Assembly (NCBI GenBank): GCA_032615215.1
Contig: CP128433.1
Span: forward strand, 4,386,501 to 4,450,500
Direction: 5' to 3'
Length of the DNA stretch: 64,000 nt
DNA from: Microbulbifer sp. MKSA007
GTDB taxonomy: Bacteria; Pseudomonadota; Gammaproteobacteria; Pseudomonadales; Cellvibrionaceae
Positions 44,793 to 54,111 of the stretch are shown here, piece by piece. Position 1 is the stretch's first letter, and each line of letters begins with the position of its first letter. The notes beneath the pieces were generated by a model. It saw nothing but the letters and a program-made list of their open reading frames with translations. It did not search any database and was not told the DNA's origin. The position numbers were made by a program, and so were the translations under genes.

Positions 44793-45758
44793 GTGGAATC
44801 GATTATTTCCATCAAAGGCTTGGGAAAAACCTATGCCGAGGGGTTTACCGCCCTGAAGAATATCGACCTGGAAATTCAGCGGGGAGAACTCTTTGCCTTG
44901 CTCGGCCCCAATGGCGCGGGCAAGACAACCATGATCAGTATTATCTGCGGCATCGTAAATCCAAGCTGCGGTGAGGTCACTGTCAATGGTTACAATATTC
45001 AGCGGGACTATCGCAATGCCCGCAATGAGATTGGTCTGGTGCCCCAGGAGATATCCACCGATGCCTTTGAAACCGTTTGGGCGGCAGTGAAATTCAGCCG
45101 CGGTCTATTCGGCAAGGCTCCCAATCCCGCCTATCTGGAGAAAATTCTACGGCAGCTATCCCTATGGGAGAAAAAAGATAACAAAATTATTACACTTTCA
45201 GGAGGAATGAAGCGCCGACTGATGATCGCCAAAGCGCTATCCCACGAGCCCAATGTGCTCTTCCTCGACGAACCCACCGCCGGGGTCGATGTGGAGCTAC
45301 GCCAGGATATGTGGCAAATGGTGCGCGAACTGAAAGAGTCGGGAGTAACCGTTATCCTCACCACCCACTATATCGAAGAGGCCGAGGAAATGGCCGATCG
45401 TGTCGGTGTTATCAATCACGGCCAACTGGTTCTGGTTGAGGAGAAAAATGCACTGATGAAGAAAATGGGGGAGAAAGAACTCAGCCTGCAACTGCCCACA
45501 CCACTGCAACAAATTCCAGAGAGTCTCGCTGACCTGCCACTCAGTCTCAGCAGCGATGGCAGCCAGCTGGTTTATCGCTTTGATATCAAAAGCGAAGACA
45601 CTGGTCTTGCGGAATTTCTGCGCCGTTTAAATGCCGCCAATATTGAATTCCGCGATTTACACACCCGGGAAAGCTCCCTGGAGGAAATTTTCGTCAACTT
45701 GGTTCACGGTGCCCGCCTTGAACGGGAAGAGCAGCTCAGCAAGGAGGCACAGGCATGA
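44793..45758 (+). CDS. ABC-2-type exporter, ATP-binding subunit
   Basis: This 321-residue ATPase has Walker A LLGPNGAGKTTMISIICG, Q-loop LVPQEIS, signature LSGGMKRRLMIAKALS, Walker B VLFLDEPTAGVD and H-loop TTHYIEEAEEMADRVG. The C-terminal ~90 residues are the extension typical of YadG/CcmA-like exporters. It begins with GTG at 44793 behind AAGGAG. The permease gene overlaps its end by four bases (ATGA), so the two encode one transporter. The substrate is unknown. Confidence 0.93.
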   Translation: MESIISIKGLGKTYAEGFTALKNIDLEIQRGELFALLGPNGAGKTTMISIICGIVNPSCGEVTVNGYNIQRDYRNARNEIGLVPQEISTDAFETVWAAVKFSRGLFGKAPNPAYLEKILRQLSLWEKKDNKIITLSGGMKRRLMIAKALSHEPNVLFLDEPTAGVDVELRQDMWQMVRELKESGVTVILTTHYIEEAEEMADRVGVINHGQLVLVEEKNALMKKMGEKELSLQLPTPLQQIPESLADLPLSLSSDGSQLVYRFDIKSEDTGLAEFLRRLNAANIEFRDLHTRESSLEEIFVNLVHGARLEREEQLSKEAQA

Positions 45759-46516
45759 ATTGGTATGGAATTGGCGCCATCTATAAGTTTGAGATGGCCC
45801 GCACCTGGCGTACCCTGATGCAGAGCATCGCCTCACCGGTGCTCTCCACATCTCTCTATTTTATTGTGTTTGGTGCGGCGATTGGATCGCGTATGGGGGA
45901 TATCGACGGAGTCAGTTATGGGGCCTTTATTATTCCAGGATTGGTAATGCTGGCGCTGCTCAGCGAGAGTATTTCCAACGCCTCTTTCGGAATATTTTTC
46001 CCTAAGTTTTCCGGCACCATTTATGAAGTACTGTCCGCTCCCATATCCTCCTTCGAAATCGTCACCGGATATGTGGGTGCCGCAGCGACAAAGTCCATTT
46101 TATTGGGGCTGTTGATATTGCTGACCGCTCGCTTTTTTGTGGATTACGAAATTGTCCACCCCTGGTGGATGCTGACATTCCTGGCGCTGACTGCCGTCAC
46201 TTTTAGCCTGTTCGGATTTATTATCGGAGTTTGGGCCGATGACTTTCAGAAGCTGCAAGTTATTCCGCTGATGATTATTACGCCGCTCACTTTTCTCGGC
46301 GGTGCATTTTATTCGATCAGTATGCTGCCGGAAATGTGGCAAAAAATTACCTTGTTCAACCCAGTAGTTTATTTGATCAGCGGCTTCCGCTGGGCTTTTT
46401 ACGGCGTAGCCGATGTTAACCTGGGGCTGAGTATCGGCATGACTTTGCTCTTTCTGGTGCTGTGCCTCACCACCGTCTGGTGGATTTTCCGCACCGGATA
46501 CCGCATCAAAACCTGA
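45755..46516 (+). CDS. ABC-2-type exporter, permease subunit
   Basis: This 253-residue ABC-2 permease has six hydrophobic segments and family blocks MARTWRTLMQSIASPVLST, FIIPGLVMLALLSES and LTFLGGAFYSISMLPE, closely resembling the YadH type. It overlaps the ATPase gene by ATGA. It probably forms a dimeric channel with the ATPase for export of an unknown compound. Confidence 0.93.
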   Translation: MNWYGIGAIYKFEMARTWRTLMQSIASPVLSTSLYFIVFGAAIGSRMGDIDGVSYGAFIIPGLVMLALLSESISNASFGIFFPKFSGTIYEVLSAPISSFEIVTGYVGAAATKSILLGLLILLTARFFVDYEIVHPWWMLTFLALTAVTFSLFGFIIGVWADDFQKLQVIPLMIITPLTFLGGAFYSISMLPEMWQKITLFNPVVYLISGFRWAFYGVADVNLGLSIGMTLLFLVLCLTTVWWIFRTGYRIKT

Positions 46517-46574
46517 TTCCTCCCCCACGCCGCTGTGCCAACCTTAGTAAAGGCGGTACAGCGGTGGACTTGGC

Positions 46575-47028
46575 ATGATGGAGGAATATCACGAAGGGGG
46601 CTGCGTTTGCGGGCAACTGCGCTTTCGCGCCCACGGCTCCCCTCGCCGGGTCAGCCTGTGCTCTTGTCAGTGGTGCAGAAAGCGCAGCGGTAGCCCCATC
46701 GGCTTATCGGTCTACTTCAATAGCCTTTCTTCAGGGCCATTTGCAAACCCACATTCTTTACTCCGATGCCTGTCGCTGGATAAAGAGCCAGTTCTGCCCC
46801 GATTGCGGCAGCACGCTCACCTGGACACTGGAATTCCTACCCGAATATCGGGGCTTCGGCGGCGGCGCCTTTGATGCACCGGAGTTTATTTATCCCGAGC
46901 GCTATGTTTACAGCCGCAACAAACCTGAGTGGCTCCAGGTAGCCACTGATATTGTCCTGTGCCCCGCGATGGCGGAGCAGCCCAAGAATACAGGCAATAA
47001 TCCCGGCGCTAGTGGTGGGCACACATAA
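46575..47028 (+). pseudogene. GFA-family zinc protein, split by a frame shift
   Basis: The first frame encodes GGCVCGQLRFRAHGS and CSCQWCRKRSGSPIG, two zinc-cysteine blocks of the glutathione-dependent formaldehyde-activating (GFA) fold. It then loses homology after VYFN at about 46721. The expected continuation FLQGHLQTHILYSDACRW, FCPDCGSTLTW and YRGFGGGAFDAP lies in a different frame and ends at 47028. Fewer residues than normal separate the two parts, so a small deletion is more likely than one miscalled base. The 3' end overlaps the convergent TetR gene by about 20 bases. As written it is non-functional. Confidence 0.75.
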
Positions 47029-47641
47029 AGGTTCTCACCGCCTTTTGTACGCGTTCACGGCGCTCTTCCTGTGTCGACATTTGTCGGCAACCGATCAAGA
47101 CCTGCATATGGTGGCAACCCAGCAACAAGCCGATAAAATCTTCCGCCGCTACGGCGGGATTATCCACCTTCAACATCTGTAACTGATTGGCTCTGCGCAG
47201 TAGCTGCTCTATCTCCCCCAAAATCCGCTGGGGACCTGCGTCAAAAAATAGCTGGGCCATTTCCGACTCCTGGGATGCCAGGGCACACAAAAGGCGTAAC
47301 AGACGTACGCTATCCTCGCTCTCCACCATCCCCATAAAAGCGTCGCCAATACGCTCCAGGACCTGCTCTACCGATTCCCCCTCTTCTAAAGCAAAGATGG
47401 GCAGGGGCATCATCATTTCGCAGCGAGAGGCAATCGCGGCGCTAAAGAGCGTCTCCTTATCGGAGAAGTGGCTGTAGACCGTAAGTTTGGATACTCCCGC
47501 AGCCGAGGCCACCGCATCCACGCTGGTAGCGGCAAAACCGTGGGATAAAAACAGGTCCCGGGCGGCATCCAGAATGGCTTGGCGTTTCACCGGATCCTTG
47601 GGGCGACCGCGCTGGGCGGCCGTCTGGGTCTGCTCAGACAT
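47009..47641 (-). CDS. TetR/AcrR-family repressor
   Basis: This 210-residue regulator has the N-terminal TetR HTH (RQAILDAARDLFLSHGFAATS, then ASAAGVSKLTVYSHFSDKETLF) and a variable ligand-binding C-terminus of the AefR/TetR_C type. It is divergent from the RND efflux genes, and two similar operator-like sequences lie in the 60-base gap before its own start. It probably represses both itself and the pump until a pump substrate binds. The inducer is unknown. Confidence 0.9.
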   Translation of the reverse strand: MSEQTQTAAQRGRPKDPVKRQAILDAARDLFLSHGFAATSVDAVASAAGVSKLTVYSHFSDKETLFSAAIASRCEMMMPLPIFALEEGESVEQVLERIGDAFMGMVESEDSVRLLRLLCALASQESEMAQLFFDAGPQRILGEIEQLLRRANQLQMLKVDNPAVAAEDFIGLLLGCHHMQVLIGCRQMSTQEERRERVQKAVRTFMCAHH

Positions 47642-47651
47642 AGCTCTCCAT

Positions 47652-47697
47652 ATACTAGACTCGTTAGTTCATTAAATATACTATACTCGCCAGTATA
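47652..47697. promoter_or_regulatory. Twin operator-like sites between tetR and the RND genes
   Basis: Two direct copies of ATACTA-N-ACTCG-NN-AGT occur at 47652-47670 and 47678-47697, 26 bases apart, with the second forming a palindrome TATACT-CGCC-AGTATA. The spacing and position beside a divergent TetR gene make these the likely repressor binding sites. Confidence 0.65.
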
Positions 47698-47775
47698 ACA
47701 TTGATGGCCGCCCGGCCATGCTTGACCCAGTCACGGATCTGCCTCGACGCGCCAGCGCCGGGGAAGGAAGCCAAT

Positions 47776-48894
47776 ATGTACCGAATGCTAATCCTCGCTG
47801 CGCTCTCACTCAGCCTTTTGCTGAGCGCTTGTGCCCCCTCTGAATCTCAGGAACAAGAAACCAAACCGCGGCCCGCTGTTATGGTGCGCCCCACCCTGGC
47901 CAGCGCCCAAACCGATGTCTATCCCGGTGAGGTAAGAGCCCGCTTCGAGCCGGCACTGGCCTTCCGTATCGGCGGGAAAATCCAGCGGCGCCTGGTAAAT
48001 GTCGGCGACCGTGTGGAGCAGGGCCAGCCCCTGGCAGAACTGGATACTGAAGACCTGCTGCTACAACTGGATTCAGCCCGCGCCAGCCATACTTCCGCCG
48101 AGGCAGACCAGCGCCTGGCTAGCAGTGAACTCTCGCGCCACCGCAAGCTATTGGAAAAGCAGCTGGTGAGCCTATCCCAGTTCGATACCGTAGAAACCCA
48201 ATTCGAAGCCAGCGAAGCGCGACTACAGCAGGCCAAGGCACAGCTGGATGTTGCCCGCAACCAGGCTGCCTACGCCGTACTCAAGGCGCCGGAAAGTGGC
48301 GTGATCGCCCGCCGCATGGCCGAGGCCGGCCAGGTCGTTGCCGCAGGACAAGGCATTTTTGAGCTGGCAGCCGATGGTGAACGGGAAGTGCGTATCGACC
48401 TGCCGGAACAATCCATCAGCCGCTTTAAAGTGGGCCAACCGCTAACTGTCGAACTCTGGTCCCAACCGGGCCAATCTTTCCCCGCACGCATCCGCGAACT
48501 ATCGCCGGCAGCCGATCCCATATCCCGCACCTTTGAAGCCAGGGTCGCTTTCGAAAATAAAGTGAGCGGTGTAGAAATCGGCCAGAGTGCACGGGCATTT
48601 GTCCCCAGGGCGGAAAAAACTGATGTACTGCAAGTTCCGATGTCAGCAGTCAGTGCTGACGATGGCGCCGCATTTGTATGGGTATTAAATCCAGAGACAA
48701 AAACGCTGCATAAAACCCCGGTCAGCCTGGGCCCCTACGGTGAGGAATTTGTCTCGGTATTTTCCGGGTTGGAACGCAATGACTGGGTCGTGGCCGCAGG
48801 TACCCATTTGTTGCAGGAAGGTATGGTGGTGCGCCCTGTGGACCGTATGAACCGCCCCATCGAACAGGGGCCGTCTCTCGCCCATCAGGAATAA
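47776..48894 (+). CDS. RND efflux periplasmic adaptor (membrane-fusion protein), lipoprotein
   Basis: This 372-residue adaptor begins at ATG 47776 behind AAGGAAG with a signal ending LLLSACAPS (lipobox, lipidated Cys), as in AcrA-type adaptors. VAFRIGG-like lipoyl halves (LAFRIGGKIQRRLVNVGDRV and YAVLKAPESGVIARRMAEAG) flank a coiled-coil hairpin of about 90 residues, followed by beta-barrel and membrane-proximal domains. It precedes the RND pump gene by 120 bases and should bridge it to an outer-membrane channel, which is not encoded here. Expression is probably repressed by the divergent TetR protein. Confidence 0.92.
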   Translation: MYRMLILAALSLSLLLSACAPSESQEQETKPRPAVMVRPTLASAQTDVYPGEVRARFEPALAFRIGGKIQRRLVNVGDRVEQGQPLAELDTEDLLLQLDSARASHTSAEADQRLASSELSRHRKLLEKQLVSLSQFDTVETQFEASEARLQQAKAQLDVARNQAAYAVLKAPESGVIARRMAEAGQVVAAGQGIFELAADGEREVRIDLPEQSISRFKVGQPLTVELWSQPGQSFPARIRELSPAADPISRTFEARVAFENKVSGVEIGQSARAFVPRAEKTDVLQVPMSAVSADDGAAFVWVLNPETKTLHKTPVSLGPYGEEFVSVFSGLERNDWVVAAGTHLLQEGMVVRPVDRMNRPIEQGPSLAHQE

Positions 48895-49014
48895 ATTAAA
48901 GACGCGGGAACAATAACGCCTGCCCGCGAAAATTAATTCCCAATAAAGCCTCGATAACAATTTCCAAAGTGCGGCCGCGAAAAGCAGAGCCGCCCTTGAA
49001 ACAGAGAAACTGCC

Positions 49015-52000
49015 ATGGGTTTTAACCTCTCCGAGTGGGCCTTAAAAAACCGCCCGCTGGTGCTTTACGCAATGATCGTCCTGGGACTGCTGGGAACCTT
49101 TTCCTATACCCAATTGGGGCAAAGTGAAGATCCACCCTTTACCTTTAAGGTGATGGTGATCAACACCGTCTGGCCCGGCGCCAGTGCCGAAGATGTGTCC
49201 CGCCAGATTACCGAACGGGTAGAAAAGAAATTACTGGAGACCGGCGATTACCAGCGTATCTCCTCTTTTTCGCGTCCGGGGCAATCCCAGGTATTGTTTG
49301 TTGCCCGGGACGATATGCACTCCCGTGACATTCCCGATCTCTGGTATGAAGTGCGCAAAAAGGTGGGGGATATTCGCCACACCCTGCCGCCGGATATCCA
49401 GGGCCCATTTTTTAACGACGAGTTTGGCACCACCTTCGGCAATATTTATGCCCTCACCGGCAGTGGCTTCGATTACGCACTGATGAAGGACTACGCTGAG
49501 CGACTGCAACTGGCCCTTCAGCGAGTTAAGGATGTAGGCAAGGTCGAGTTACTGGGATTGCAGGACGAAAAAATTTGGGTGGAGATATCCAATACCAAAT
49601 TAGCTTCCATGGGCATTCCACTGTCTGCGGTTCAAAACGCCCTGCAAGCGCAAAACCAGGTCACCGATGGCGGCTTTGTGGATACCGTCAGCGACCGGGT
49701 GCGCATCCGTGTGAGCGGACAATTCACCTCCGTCAATGAAATACGCCAGTTTCCTATTACCGCAGATGGCCGCACCCAGCGCCTGGGAGATATCGCCCAG
49801 GTCCACCGCGGCTTTAGCGATCCGGCCCAGCCCCGCATGCGCTTTATGGGAGAGGATGCCATCGGCCTCGCCGTGTCCATGAAGGAAGGGGGAGATATTT
49901 TAAAGTTGGGTAAAGCCCTCGACGAAACCTTTGCCCGACTACAGGAAGATCTGCCCATAGGTATGGAACTGCGCAAGGTCTCCGACCAACCGGCGGCAGT
50001 AAAACGCGGCGTCGGCGAATTCCTGCAAGTGCTGGCCGAAGCCCTGGGTATCGTACTGCTGGTGAGTTTTTTCTCCCTCGGCAGCCGCCCGGGATTAATT
50101 GTGGCGCTGTCGATCCCATTGGTATTGGCGATGACCTTCGCGCTGATGCACTACTTCAATATCGGACTGCACAAGATCTCGCTGGGGGCACTGGTACTCG
50201 CCCTGGGCTTGATGGTGGACGATGCCATTATCGCGGTGGAGATGATGGCGATAAAAATGGAGCAGGGGCTCAGCCGGCTAAAAGCCGCCGGCTTCGCCTG
50301 GACCAGTACCGCTTTTCCCATGCTCACCGGTACACTGATTACCGCCGCCGGTTTTTTACCGATTGCCACCGCCCAATCCGGCACCGGTGAATACACCCGA
50401 TCTATTTTCCAGGTGGTCACCCTGTCGCTAATCGTTTCCTGGATTGCCGCCGTGGTCTTTGTACCCTATCTGGGCCACTACCTGCTGCCAAACCTGGCGC
50501 GACACGGCCACGGCGGTGAAGTGGCAGACCCCTACCAGAAACCCTTTTACCAGCGCTTCCGCCGCTTTATTACCTGGTGCCTGCGCAATCGCAAAACAGT
50601 GATCGCAGCCACCCTGGCAATTTTTGTCGGCTCGCTCGCTCTGTTCAAACTGGTTCCGCAACAGTTCTTCCCCTCTTCCGGACGCCTCGAATTGATGGTG
50701 GACCTGAAGCTGGCCGAAGGTGCCTCGCTGAAATCCACCGAGCACCAGGCCAAAAGGTTGGAAACCCTGCTGGCGCAAAACGATCAGGTAGAAAATTACG
50801 TGGCCTATGTGGGCACCGGCTCCCCGCGCTTCTACCTGCCTTTGGACCAGCAGCTGCCCGCTGCCAGTTTCGCCCAGTTTGTTGTGATGACCCGCAGTGT
50901 CGAAGAACGCGAGCAAGTGCGCAGCTGGTTGATCAATACGATGAATGAGGAGTTCCCCACCCTGCGCAGCCGTGTGTCCCGCCTCGAGAACGGCCCGCCC
51001 GTGGGTTACCCGGTGCAATTCCGCTTGTCCGGCGAACATATTCGCGAAGTGCGCGGATTGGCCCGGGAAGTGGCCGAGCGCCTGCGGGACAATCCACAAG
51101 TGACCAACGTGCACCTGGATTGGGAAGAACCCAGTAAATCTATCAACCTCAATATCGACCAGGACCGCGCTCGCGCCATGGGCGTCAACAGTGCAACCTT
51201 GTCCCAGGCTCTGCAAAGCTCCTTAACGGGTATCACTGTGAGCCAATACCGGGAGGATAACGAGCTGATCGACGTGCGTGTGCGCGGTAATGAAGACGAT
51301 CGCTATGCCCTGCGCCAGTTGGGTAACCTCGCGGTACAAACCGACAGCGGCCGCAGTGTACCGTTGAACCAGATTGCCACCCTGGAATACGGTTTTGAGG
51401 AAGGTATTATCTGGCACCGGGACCGCCTGCCCACCGTTACCGTGCGCGCTGATATTTATGGGGAAGAGTTACCGGCGACCGTCGTCAATGCCGTGTGGCC
51501 TCAGCTTCAATCCATTCGCGATAAATTACCGCCGGGCTACTTGCTGGAAGTGGGTGGTACCGTGGAAGAATCTGCACGGGGGCAAAAATCGGTCAATGCC
51601 GGTATGCCGCTATTTGTGCTGGTGGTCTTTACCCTACTAATGCTGCAATTGCGCAGTATGTCCCTATCCACCATGGTATTCCTCACGGCTCCCCTGGGCC
51701 TGATCGGCGTTACCCTGTTCCTGCTGTTGTTTGGCAAGCCCTTTGGTTTTGTCGCCATGCTGGGCACCATCGCCCTGGCGGGAATGATTATGCGTAACTC
51801 GGTGATTTTGGTGGACCAGATACAGCAGGATATCAGCCAGGGCCTCAGCCCCTGGGATGCAATTGTCGAGTCGACGGTAAGACGCTTCAGGCCGATTGTT
51901 TTGACAGCGCTGACTGCGGTATTGGCGATGATTCCACTGTCCCGCAGTGACTTCTTTGGCCCTATGGCGGTCGCCATTATGGGCGGATTGATTGTCGCAA

Positions 52001-52134
52001 CCGGACTCACCCTACTGTTCCTGCCAGCACTCTATGCCGCTTGGTTCCGAGTGCGGGAAGAACACAATGAAGAGGCGGTGGAAAATAGCCCTGAATTTGG
52101 CGGGCCCATGACCCCAAATGCCACTACAGATTAA
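49015..52134 (+). CDS. RND-family efflux pump permease
   Basis: This 1,039-residue pump has the AcrB architecture: helix 1, a large periplasmic loop (~residues 30-330), helices 2-6 with the proton-relay segment LALGLMVDDAIIAVEMM (two Asp), a second large loop, and helices 8-12 ending in a polar tail. PWPGASAED-like NTVWPGASAEDVSRQITERV near residue 50 is a family block. It pairs with the adaptor upstream. A strong terminator follows at 52154-52192. The substrate range is unknown. Confidence 0.94.
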   Translation: MGFNLSEWALKNRPLVLYAMIVLGLLGTFSYTQLGQSEDPPFTFKVMVINTVWPGASAEDVSRQITERVEKKLLETGDYQRISSFSRPGQSQVLFVARDDMHSRDIPDLWYEVRKKVGDIRHTLPPDIQGPFFNDEFGTTFGNIYALTGSGFDYALMKDYAERLQLALQRVKDVGKVELLGLQDEKIWVEISNTKLASMGIPLSAVQNALQAQNQVTDGGFVDTVSDRVRIRVSGQFTSVNEIRQFPITADGRTQRLGDIAQVHRGFSDPAQPRMRFMGEDAIGLAVSMKEGGDILKLGKALDETFARLQEDLPIGMELRKVSDQPAAVKRGVGEFLQVLAEALGIVLLVSFFSLGSRPGLIVALSIPLVLAMTFALMHYFNIGLHKISLGALVLALGLMVDDAIIAVEMMAIKMEQGLSRLKAAGFAWTSTAFPMLTGTLITAAGFLPIATAQSGTGEYTRSIFQVVTLSLIVSWIAAVVFVPYLGHYLLPNLARHGHGGEVADPYQKPFYQRFRRFITWCLRNRKTVIAATLAIFVGSLALFKLVPQQFFPSSGRLELMVDLKLAEGASLKSTEHQAKRLETLLAQNDQVENYVAYVGTGSPRFYLPLDQQLPAASFAQFVVMTRSVEEREQVRSWLINTMNEEFPTLRSRVSRLENGPPVGYPVQFRLSGEHIREVRGLAREVAERLRDNPQVTNVHLDWEEPSKSINLNIDQDRARAMGVNSATLSQALQSSLTGITVSQYREDNELIDVRVRGNEDDRYALRQLGNLAVQTDSGRSVPLNQIATLEYGFEEGIIWHRDRLPTVTVRADIYGEELPATVVNAVWPQLQSIRDKLPPGYLLEVGGTVEESARGQKSVNAGMPLFVLVVFTLLMLQLRSMSLSTMVFLTAPLGLIGVTLFLLLFGKPFGFVAMLGTIALAGMIMRNSVILVDQIQQDISQGLSPWDAIVESTVRRFRPIVLTALTAVLAMIPLSRSDFFGPMAVAIMGGLIVATGLTLLFLPALYAAWFRVREEHNEEAVENSPEFGGPMTPNATTD

Positions 52135-52153
52135 AATCACCGGGTAATCCAAC

Positions 52154-52192
52154 AAAAAAGGCGGCGCAGGCTTTCACTGCGCCGCCTTTTTT
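52154..52192. terminator. Bidirectional intrinsic terminator between RND pump and metallo-hydrolase genes
   Basis: AAAAAAGGCGGCGCAG (52154-52169) pairs perfectly with CTGCGCCGCCTTTTTT (52177-52192) around a 7-base loop, with A and T runs on both flanks. It serves both convergent genes. Confidence 0.93.
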
Positions 52193-52197
52193 ATTTC

Positions 52198-53100
52198 CTA
52201 AGATTGTGTCAGGGAGTCGTAAACAATCCCGGTCCAAATATCCGGTGTCATAAAACCCTGGCCATACTGCGCATCAAATTCCGCTGTGGGCTTTGCAGAA
52301 ATCACTTCCTGCCGGGTTTTACCCTCATCCACCATCGCTTTCACTTTGTCCCTAAGCCCTGCCAGTATATTGCGCTGCTGTTGCAGTTCTGCCCGATTAC
52401 TGAGAGGACCGTGACCGGGAATAATTTTTGTATCTTCCCCCGCCATTGCCAGAGCGGTGTCCATAGCTGCGATCATGCCATCCACCGAGCCGCCGGAAGA
52501 GAGGTCTATAAAGGGATAGTTGCCGTTAAAATAAATATCCCCCATATGAATCACATCGGCTTCGGCAAAATGCACGATGGAGTCACCATCCGTGTGCGCC
52601 GGCCCCACATGTTGGACCTTTACCCTATCGCCATTCCAGTAAAAGGTAGTGGCATCGGTAAAGGTTATCACCGGTAATGCTTCTGGGGGAGACGGCTCAA
52701 CCTTCCGCTTGAACGCCTCAATAAACTGCTCGGTACTTACCCGTTTGCGCACATTCTCGTGAGCCACAATCAGGGCGCCGCTTTTACCCAGGTTTTCATT
52801 GCCGCCGGTATGATCTCCATGCCAGTGGGTATTAATGACAAAACGCAAAGGTTGCTTGGCTAACTCAGCTACTGCCTGTTGAATTTTTGCGGTCAAAGGC
52901 GCGTATTGGTCATCCACCATAAAGGTGCCGTCCTCTCCCACCAGTACTGCAATATTGCCCCCAGCCCCTTTGAGCATATAAACATTGCCAGACACGGCTT
53001 CACTACTAATTTCCACATTGGCAAACCGATCCTGCGCAGAGGTAAAAGATGCAGCCAATACAGAAACCGCCAGGGCGACGAAACCTACTACGTTCTTCAT
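52198..53100 (-). CDS. Secreted metallo-beta-lactamase-fold hydrolase
   Basis: This 300-residue protein has a signal peptide (hydrophobic residues ~3-18, likely cut after TSAQ) and a full MBL zinc site: HWHGDH near residue 107, the His of GPAHTDGDSIVHF, the Asp of VIHMGDIYFNG, and the His of IIPGHGPLSN. It resembles the SoxH-like hydrolase group rather than a proven antibiotic-resistance enzyme; the substrate is unknown. Its start is at 53100. It is convergent with the RND pump and follows the GDPD gene by about 57 bases on the same strand, so the two may be co-transcribed. Confidence 0.85.
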   Translation of the reverse strand: MKNVVGFVALAVSVLAASFTSAQDRFANVEISSEAVSGNVYMLKGAGGNIAVLVGEDGTFMVDDQYAPLTAKIQQAVAELAKQPLRFVINTHWHGDHTGGNENLGKSGALIVAHENVRKRVSTEQFIEAFKRKVEPSPPEALPVITFTDATTFYWNGDRVKVQHVGPAHTDGDSIVHFAEADVIHMGDIYFNGNYPFIDLSSGGSVDGMIAAMDTALAMAGEDTKIIPGHGPLSNRAELQQQRNILAGLRDKVKAMVDEGKTRQEVISAKPTAEFDAQYGQGFMTPDIWTGIVYDSLTQS

Positions 53101-53157
53101 AAGAACTCCCAGTTGTTATTATTTCTTTCCAATATCTTTGGCAACTGATTATTTAGC

Positions 53158-54090
53158 TCAGGCTGCCTGCTTCAATAAAGTTTCTCGCTGCTGCGCCAAC
53201 ATCTCCAACAGCAGATCCGGTCGGTCAGTCACAATGCCGTGTACGCCCAGATCAATATAGCGCCGGTAATTCTCCATACCATTCACTGTCCATACCGCCA
53301 AGTGGACGCTCTTCTTATCAGCGGCTCGCACCATACTTTCAGTAACTACGGGAATACCTTTTTGCTCCATCGGTAGCTGCATCGCGCTATAGCTTGGGCG
53401 CAGCAGTTTTTCTGCTCGGAGTAACTGTGCAATATAAAATACCACTGCCTCTACGGTAGGCGTGCCTGTTGCCACTTGCGGACAGAGTCGACGAAACTCA
53501 TTAATCACCCCTTGGTGAAATGAGGAAACAACGACCTGCTCGCCTTTTCCACACTTTGCCAGCACATCCTTCAACACTTTTGCCGTGCGATACTGGCGGC
53601 TTTTAATCTCCAGTATCATTGGCATATCCCCCACCATTGCCAGCGCCTCTTGCAGAGTCTGCACTCGCAGGGGATTTTCTCTATAGGGGTAATGCTCTCC
53701 ATCTCGGGTCCAGAGATAGGCAACATTTAACTGTCGCAACTGCTCTAGAGTCTTATCTTCTACAAACCCCGCACCATCAGAAAACATTTCCAGCTCCCTG
53801 TCGTGAACCAACACTAAATGACCGTCGGCAGTGAGCCACAGATCCACTTCAATAGCATCCACGCCCAGTTGCACCATTTTTTCAAGGTAAATCGCCGTGT
53901 TTCCTGGGTAGAGGCCGTTGCCGCAGTCATTACCATGTGCGATCACCATCGGCCCCTCCCCCTGAGGAAACCACAGGGGGCAAGGTTTGCCCGGTGCAGA
54001 CAGGGCATAAAGAAAAAGGACGACTAGGGCAATTAAAAAGAACGACAACCAAAACATGCTCACCACACTTATTATTTTGTCAGTTTTCAA
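53158..54090 (-). CDS. Glycerophosphodiester phosphodiesterase-like protein with membrane anchor
   Basis: This 310-residue protein has one N-terminal membrane helix (residues ~10-30) and then a GDPD TIM barrel: VIAHGNDCGNGLYPGNT, DAIEVDLWLTADGHLVLVHD (metal Glu/Asp and catalytic His), ILEIKSRQ, VAVWTVN-like HLAVWTVNG and GIVTDRPD. The first motif departs from the usual HRG..PENT: Arg is replaced and PENT reads PGNT. That suggests a divergent subgroup with altered chemistry or substrate. It is anchored with the catalytic domain probably in the periplasm. Confidence 0.8.
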   Translation of the reverse strand: MKTDKIISVVSMFWLSFFLIALVVLFLYALSAPGKPCPLWFPQGEGPMVIAHGNDCGNGLYPGNTAIYLEKMVQLGVDAIEVDLWLTADGHLVLVHDRELEMFSDGAGFVEDKTLEQLRQLNVAYLWTRDGEHYPYRENPLRVQTLQEALAMVGDMPMILEIKSRQYRTAKVLKDVLAKCGKGEQVVVSSFHQGVINEFRRLCPQVATGTPTVEAVVFYIAQLLRAEKLLRPSYSAMQLPMEQKGIPVVTESMVRAADKKSVHLAVWTVNGMENYRRYIDLGVHGIVTDRPDLLLEMLAQQRETLLKQAA

Positions 54091-54111
54091 GCTGGATAGT
54101 GTTAGCTTCGA

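Noticed and set aside
52198..53100. Antibiotic-resistance metallo-beta-lactamase
   Set aside because: The zinc motifs are shared by the whole MBL superfamily; the sequence lacks features specific to class B lactamases that I could recognise.
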